Below are positions 5,231-8,360 of a stretch of 8,360 bases of DNA, one piece after another; the first letter of the stretch is position 1, and each line of letters opens with the position of its first letter. The translations under genes were made by a program, and so were the position numbers. The stretch is taken from contig CAMDQV010000077.1 in NCBI GenBank assembly GCA_945906015.1, forward strand, positions 1 through 8,360, in the 5' to 3' direction. Origin of the DNA: Pedobacter schmidteae. Lineage in GTDB: Bacteria; Bacteroidota; Bacteroidia; Sphingobacteriales; Sphingobacteriaceae. Below the pieces are notes generated by a model. It made no database searches and was not told the DNA's origin. It saw nothing but the letters and a program-made list of their open reading frames with translations.

Positions 5231-6904
5231 CTAAAAATTCATAACCGGATGTTTCTGATCAAAATCTGTTGCTTTTTGATAGGCCTGGGTAATTTTTAAT
5301 AATTTGCCTTCGCCAAATAACTGTCCGGTAAAGGTAATGCTTACCGGCAAACCATTTCTGAAACCATTGGGTAAAACTACGCAGGGGTGGCCACTTAAAT
5401 TTGTCGCCAGTAAATTTTGCCCGAATGCCGGTGCTATAAAAACATCAATACCCTTCATTGTTTTATTGAGCTGCTCAATAAGTATAGTTCTTGCTCTGTT
5501 AGCCTGAATATAATCTATAGCTGGGATAAAATGAGCTGACCTGAAACCACTTGGCCAAGCATTTTTATCCTGCTTGACCATCAGGTCGTCACGATTCGAC
5601 AAAGAAAGCTCCTCAAAAGCAGCGCCTGATTCAGCAAAAAGAACAATCAGCAGATCTCTGTAGGGCAATACAGGAAGTTCAATTGGAACCATCTCTGCTC
5701 CCATTTCCTTTAATTTTTTAAAACTCAAACTGTCATTTGCTGAATTAGCATATTTTCTATTGAATTCTGATGGGATATAGCCGATTCGAAATCCCTTTAA
5801 GCTAGATCCAATAGGCGAGCTATAGTTGAAAGGTGCTGAAATCAGGCTCAGGTCTTTATCATCTGTGCCCTGAATAGCACTGAATACGATGGCACAATCT
5901 TCTACACTTCTGGTTATTGGACCAAGCTTATCCATACTCCAGCTTAGGGCCATTGCACCATATTTACTGATTCTGCCAAAGCTCGGGCGGAGTCCGGTTG
6001 TGCCACATTCTGATGAAGGAGATACAATTGATCCAAGAGTTTCAGAACCAATCGCAAAGGGCATACATCCTGCCGCTACTGCTGATGCAGATCCAGCTGA
6101 AGAACCACTAGACCCACGTTTCAGATCCCAAGGATTTTTAGTTTTTCCACCAAACCAAACATCACCCATCGCTAACTCTCCCAAGGTCATTTTTGCGATC
6201 AGTATAGCTCCAGCATTCTCCAATTTAGTGATGACAGTTGCATCCACATCAATATTCTGATCTTTATAAGGAACTGCCCCCCAGGTTGTTTTGTATTCCT
6301 TTACTGCCAACAGATCTTTTGCTCCAAAAGGAATTCCATGTAATAATCCCTTGTACTTACCAGCGGCGATCTCAGCATCCGCCTTTTTAGCATTCCTCAA
6401 AGCACGCTCCTCTGTGATTGTGATGGCAAATTGTAGTCTTGAATCATATTTTTTGATCCTCTTAATAAAAAAGCGGGTCAATTCAACAGATGATATTTGT
6501 TTGGTACGTATCAGTTCAGCTAATTGTCTGACCGTAAAAAAAGCCAGTTCATCTTTCGATGTAGGCAGTTTCAAATTCACTTCTGCAGATGCCTTAAAAT
6601 AGTTTGCTTTGTCTGGAAATTGATAAGCTACTGGAAGAGGATTGAAATTTAAAGCAGGTGAAACCGAATTAGGGATATTTAATTTGCGTATGGCTACCAT
6701 ACTCTTTCGCTGCCCTTCCAGGTCGGTGAGCATAGAATCAGCTTCTATATCGGTAAAATCTAGGCCCATAATTTTTTGGGCTTGTTTAACCAATAGAATA
6801 GTGATTGTTTCTTCTTCTGCCCTTTGGGTAATAAAACCACCAAGAGAAAAACTAATCAAACATAACAAGGCAATGATACTATTTCGGCGAGTAATGAGTT
6901 TCAT
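5231..6904 (-). CDS. Exported amidase-signature family hydrolase
   Basis: The 557-residue protein belongs to the amidase signature (AS) family, which uses a Ser-cisSer-Lys triad to hydrolyse amide bonds. Lys196 lies in HGIPFGAKDLL. The cis-Ser is Ser268 in RGSSGSSAGSASAVAAG. The nucleophile is Ser292 in GSETLGSIVSP. The 24-residue gap between the two serines equals that in fatty acid amide hydrolase. GTTGLRPSFGRISKYG and DKLGPITRSVEDCA (302-338) complete the signature. A hydrophobic N-terminal segment (about 8-24, IIALLCLISFSLGGF) after basic residues suggests a signal peptide or membrane anchor, and about 90 residues precede the usual AS domain start. The exported location argues against it being the GatA subunit of the Glu-tRNA amidotransferase, a common mis-annotation. 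It probably leads an operon with the aldehyde dehydrogenase and is divergent from the FAD-like gene. Its substrate is unknown. Confidence 0.94.
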   Translation of the reverse strand: MKLITRRNSIIALLCLISFSLGGFITQRAEEETITILLVKQAQKIMGLDFTDIEADSMLTDLEGQRKSMVAIRKLNIPNSVSPALNFNPLPVAYQFPDKANYFKASAEVNLKLPTSKDELAFFTVRQLAELIRTKQISSVELTRFFIKRIKKYDSRLQFAITITEERALRNAKKADAEIAAGKYKGLLHGIPFGAKDLLAVKEYKTTWGAVPYKDQNIDVDATVITKLENAGAILIAKMTLGELAMGDVWFGGKTKNPWDLKRGSSGSSAGSASAVAAGCMPFAIGSETLGSIVSPSSECGTTGLRPSFGRISKYGAMALSWSMDKLGPITRSVEDCAIVFSAIQGTDDKDLSLISAPFNYSSPIGSSLKGFRIGYIPSEFNRKYANSANDSLSFKKLKEMGAEMVPIELPVLPYRDLLIVLFAESGAAFEELSLSNRDDLMVKQDKNAWPSGFRSAHFIPAIDYIQANRARTILIEQLNKTMKGIDVFIAPAFGQNLLATNLSGHPCVVLPNGFRNGLPVSITFTGQLFGEGKLLKITQAYQKATDFDQKHPVMNF

Positions 6905-6976
6905 AAAAGGTTATTAATGGTTGAGCATAAAATTAATGAAAGAAACAGTAAATTAAGCCCTCAGATAATATTAAAT
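6905..6976. promoter_or_regulatory. 72-base divergent intergenic region (amidase / FAD-like protein)
   Basis: The region must hold, or lie next to, the promoters of both divergent genes, unless the longer start of the FAD-like gene at 6917 is used. I find no perfect TAnnTTTG on either strand. The closest on the amidase side is AACCTTTTATG directly before its start. There is no obvious palindrome. Promoter positions are therefore undetermined. Confidence 0.4.
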
Positions 6977-8209
6977 ATGATACGTCGAATTTCCTGCTTT
7001 TTTATTCTGCTGATTACCTGTATTACTTTACGGGCACAAACCACAAAAACCGGTGTTTTGGTGATTGGTAATACACCCGCAGCTGTTGCAGCAGCTATAC
7101 AATCTGCCCGTTCAGGTGCAAAAACTATGTACCTAACCTATTCATTATCAGTTAGCCCGATATTTTCTGAAGAAGACCTATCTTTTATAAAAGGTATTAA
7201 AAATCATTATTCTCTAAAAGAAAGAAAGAGATCAAAAACCAAAGACTCAATCATTGCCATGCCTGTACTACTTAACCAGGCCTCAAATCTAATAAAGGGA
7301 ATTAGTGATACCGTTAATAATTTGACTATTAATAATAACAATGTGGTTGATGAGATTAAAAAAGATGGCAAAAGCTGGGAAATCAGATTAAAAGGCGGAA
7401 TAAAGATTAAAGCTGATGTAGTAGTAGATGCAACCGAGAATCTTTCCATTGCGTCGATGCTCAGAATAGATACTAAAAAAACAATGATCATCACTGGTAA
7501 TACTATTAATCCCTTTGAAAATAAGCTTTACAGAAGCTCAGTTACCATTGGATATCAGGAATCTGGTTCTTTTTTTACTATCCCCATGGGGGCATTGATT
7601 CCTCAGGCCGAAGAAAATTTAATTATTATTCCTAAACAAAGCGGTAAAGTAAGGCTATCAAAAATGTCGGCGGGACAAGCAGCAGGTACTATAGCAGCAT
7701 ATTGTGCCTTCTTTAAAACAAGTACCAAGACCATTAATGTGCGTGTAGTTCAGGGCGAATTACTCGCATTTGGTGCATTGCTGATCCCATATTCAGATAT
7801 TGAACTGAAAGACCCTAATTTCCTTATTTTTCAACGATTAGGCCTTAGCGGACTTATAAAATCTGGTTTTACAAACGGTAAGATACAATTCGACACAGCC
7901 GGACTTGTAAGAGCAGAAGATCTACGAAGCTCAATGAAAGAGTTTTATACAAGAAGTCAGCTTTGGTTTGCAGATAATAAAAAAGATACCTTAACTATTA
8001 ATGATGCCATCAGCCTATTTAAATATGTTGCTAACAGAGGAAATGAGCTAAATAAAGAGATTGAAGAAGGATGGAAGGTTAGCTTTAAACTGAACAGCAT
8101 ATTTGATCCCAAAAAAAATATCAACAGAAAAGAATTTGGCATTCTGGCCGATAAATATCTTCAGCCCTATAATATACGAGTAGACCTATCCGGTAATTTA
8201 ATGAGATGA
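6977..8209 (+). CDS. Secreted FAD-dependent oxidoreductase-like protein, degenerate cofactor motifs
   Basis: I start this 410-residue protein at the ATG at 6977 because a clean signal peptide follows (MIRRISCFFILLITCITLRA). An ATG at 6917 would add 20 polar residues in front. Residues 26-55 (GVLVIGNTPAAVAAAIQSARSGAKTMYL) match the N-terminal beta-alpha-beta of PF12831-type FAD oxidoreductases, normally VIGGTPAGVAAAI. VVVDATEN (148-155) and the C-terminal GALIP...NLIIIPKQSG...MSAGQAAGTIAAY (206-242) are the other family blocks. However, two glycines of the first loop are changed to Asn and Ala, the acidic residue ending the second strand is absent (MYLTY), and the GG loop after it is missing. 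FAD binding is therefore doubtful. The C-terminal 100 residues (TINDAISLFKYVANRG...NRKEFGILADKYL) look like a small helical domain. Function unknown; the fold is fairly sure. Confidence 0.85.
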   Translation: MIRRISCFFILLITCITLRAQTTKTGVLVIGNTPAAVAAAIQSARSGAKTMYLTYSLSVSPIFSEEDLSFIKGIKNHYSLKERKRSKTKDSIIAMPVLLNQASNLIKGISDTVNNLTINNNNVVDEIKKDGKSWEIRLKGGIKIKADVVVDATENLSIASMLRIDTKKTMIITGNTINPFENKLYRSSVTIGYQESGSFFTIPMGALIPQAEENLIIIPKQSGKVRLSKMSAGQAAGTIAAYCAFFKTSTKTINVRVVQGELLAFGALLIPYSDIELKDPNFLIFQRLGLSGLIKSGFTNGKIQFDTAGLVRAEDLRSSMKEFYTRSQLWFADNKKDTLTINDAISLFKYVANRGNELNKEIEEGWKVSFKLNSIFDPKKNINRKEFGILADKYLQPYNIRVDLSGNLMR

Positions 8210-8210
8210 C

Positions 8211-8241
8211 CTATTAAAATTCAAAGCAAATTTTAAAATAG
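8211..8241 (+). terminator. AT-only hairpin directly after the FAD-like gene, weak terminator candidate
   Basis: CTATTAAAATT (8211-8221) can pair with AATTTT-aa-AATAG (8229-8241) as 11 base pairs with a two-base bulge and a 7-base loop, one base after the stop codon. The stem has almost no GC and no T-tract follows on the + strand, so its strength as an intrinsic terminator is doubtful. Confidence 0.2.
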
Positions 8242-8255
8242 TTAGGATCAAAAGC

Positions 8256-8360
8256 TTAAAAAAACAATTTATTTTTCTTTGGGATATTGTTAATCAGCAA
8301 ATCTACTCTTTGACAGGGCCTTAATAATGAGGTTTTTAAAGCAACCATGATTGTTGATTG
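8256..8360 (-). other. Short minus-strand frame open to the window edge
   Basis: Reading the minus strand from the last base, 34 codons stay open before TAA at 8256-8258. The encoded piece includes CQRVDLLINNIPKKNKLFF. The stretch VDLLINN resembles the NNAG strand of short-chain dehydrogenases, but there it occurs mid-protein, and here the frame ends 11 codons later. It could be the 3' end of a gene beginning outside the window, a broken SDR remnant, or a chance frame. The rest of 8210-8360 shows no other gene. Confidence 0.2.

Noticed and set aside
5889..6260. 123-codon + strand frame inside the amidase gene
   Set aside because: It is the mirror of the conserved Ser-rich amidase signature; the real coding strand carries the full catalytic triad.
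5231..6904. Annotation of the amidase as GatA (Glu-tRNA amidotransferase subunit A)
   Set aside because: It has an N-terminal export/anchor segment and an extension of about 90 residues, and no gatB or gatC neighbour is visible.
6917..6976. Longer N-terminus of the FAD-like protein starting at 6917
   Set aside because: It would place 20 polar residues before an otherwise standard signal peptide; the ATG at 6977 is the better start.

Overview
The window looks like chromosomal DNA of a low-GC member of the Bacteroidota, most likely a Sphingobacteriaceae (Pedobacter-like) bacterium. This rests on several signs. Start codons lack Shine-Dalgarno sequences. At least two upstream regions carry the Bacteroidota -7 promoter motif TAnnTTTG, one with a matching -33 TTTG. 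The protein set (DUF1573, a small RRM protein, a short NlpC/P60 protein with SH3-like domains, a TPAG-type FAD oxidoreductase) is typical of that phylum. The genus is inference from family composition, not from a marker gene.

Layout. Positions 1-267 hold the C-terminal end of an SMP-30/gluconolactonase-type beta-propeller on the + strand. It converges on a minus-strand DUF1573 gene (332-724), and a strong bidirectional terminator (283-316) lies between them. A 387-base gap (725-1111) carries the DUF1573 promoter region: a textbook -33/-7 pair, a 12-bp palindrome beside it, a leader of about 170 bases and a 24-codon upstream reading frame. Next, all on the minus strand, come an RRM RNA-binding protein (1112-1372), an exported NlpC/P60 peptidase (1399-2619), an NAD(P)-binding epimerase-like protein (2811-3644), a class-3-like aldehyde dehydrogenase (3794-5191) and an exported amidase-signature hydrolase (5231-6904). 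Divergent from the amidase, on the + strand, is a secreted, degenerate FAD-oxidoreductase-like protein (6977-8209). The last 151 bases are mostly non-coding, with a short minus-strand frame open to the window edge.

How the genes work together. Amidase and aldehyde dehydrogenase are the only closely spaced metabolic pair (39 bases) and may share a transcript. NlpC/P60 and RRM are 26 bases apart and may also be co-transcribed. The rest look like independent housekeeping or envelope genes. I see no phage, transposon, CRISPR, tRNA, rRNA or defence cassette and no convincing new multi-gene system. The observations most worth a second look are the degenerate FAD protein, the Gln replacing the third catalytic His of the NlpC/P60 protein, and three small palindromes placed at promoter positions.
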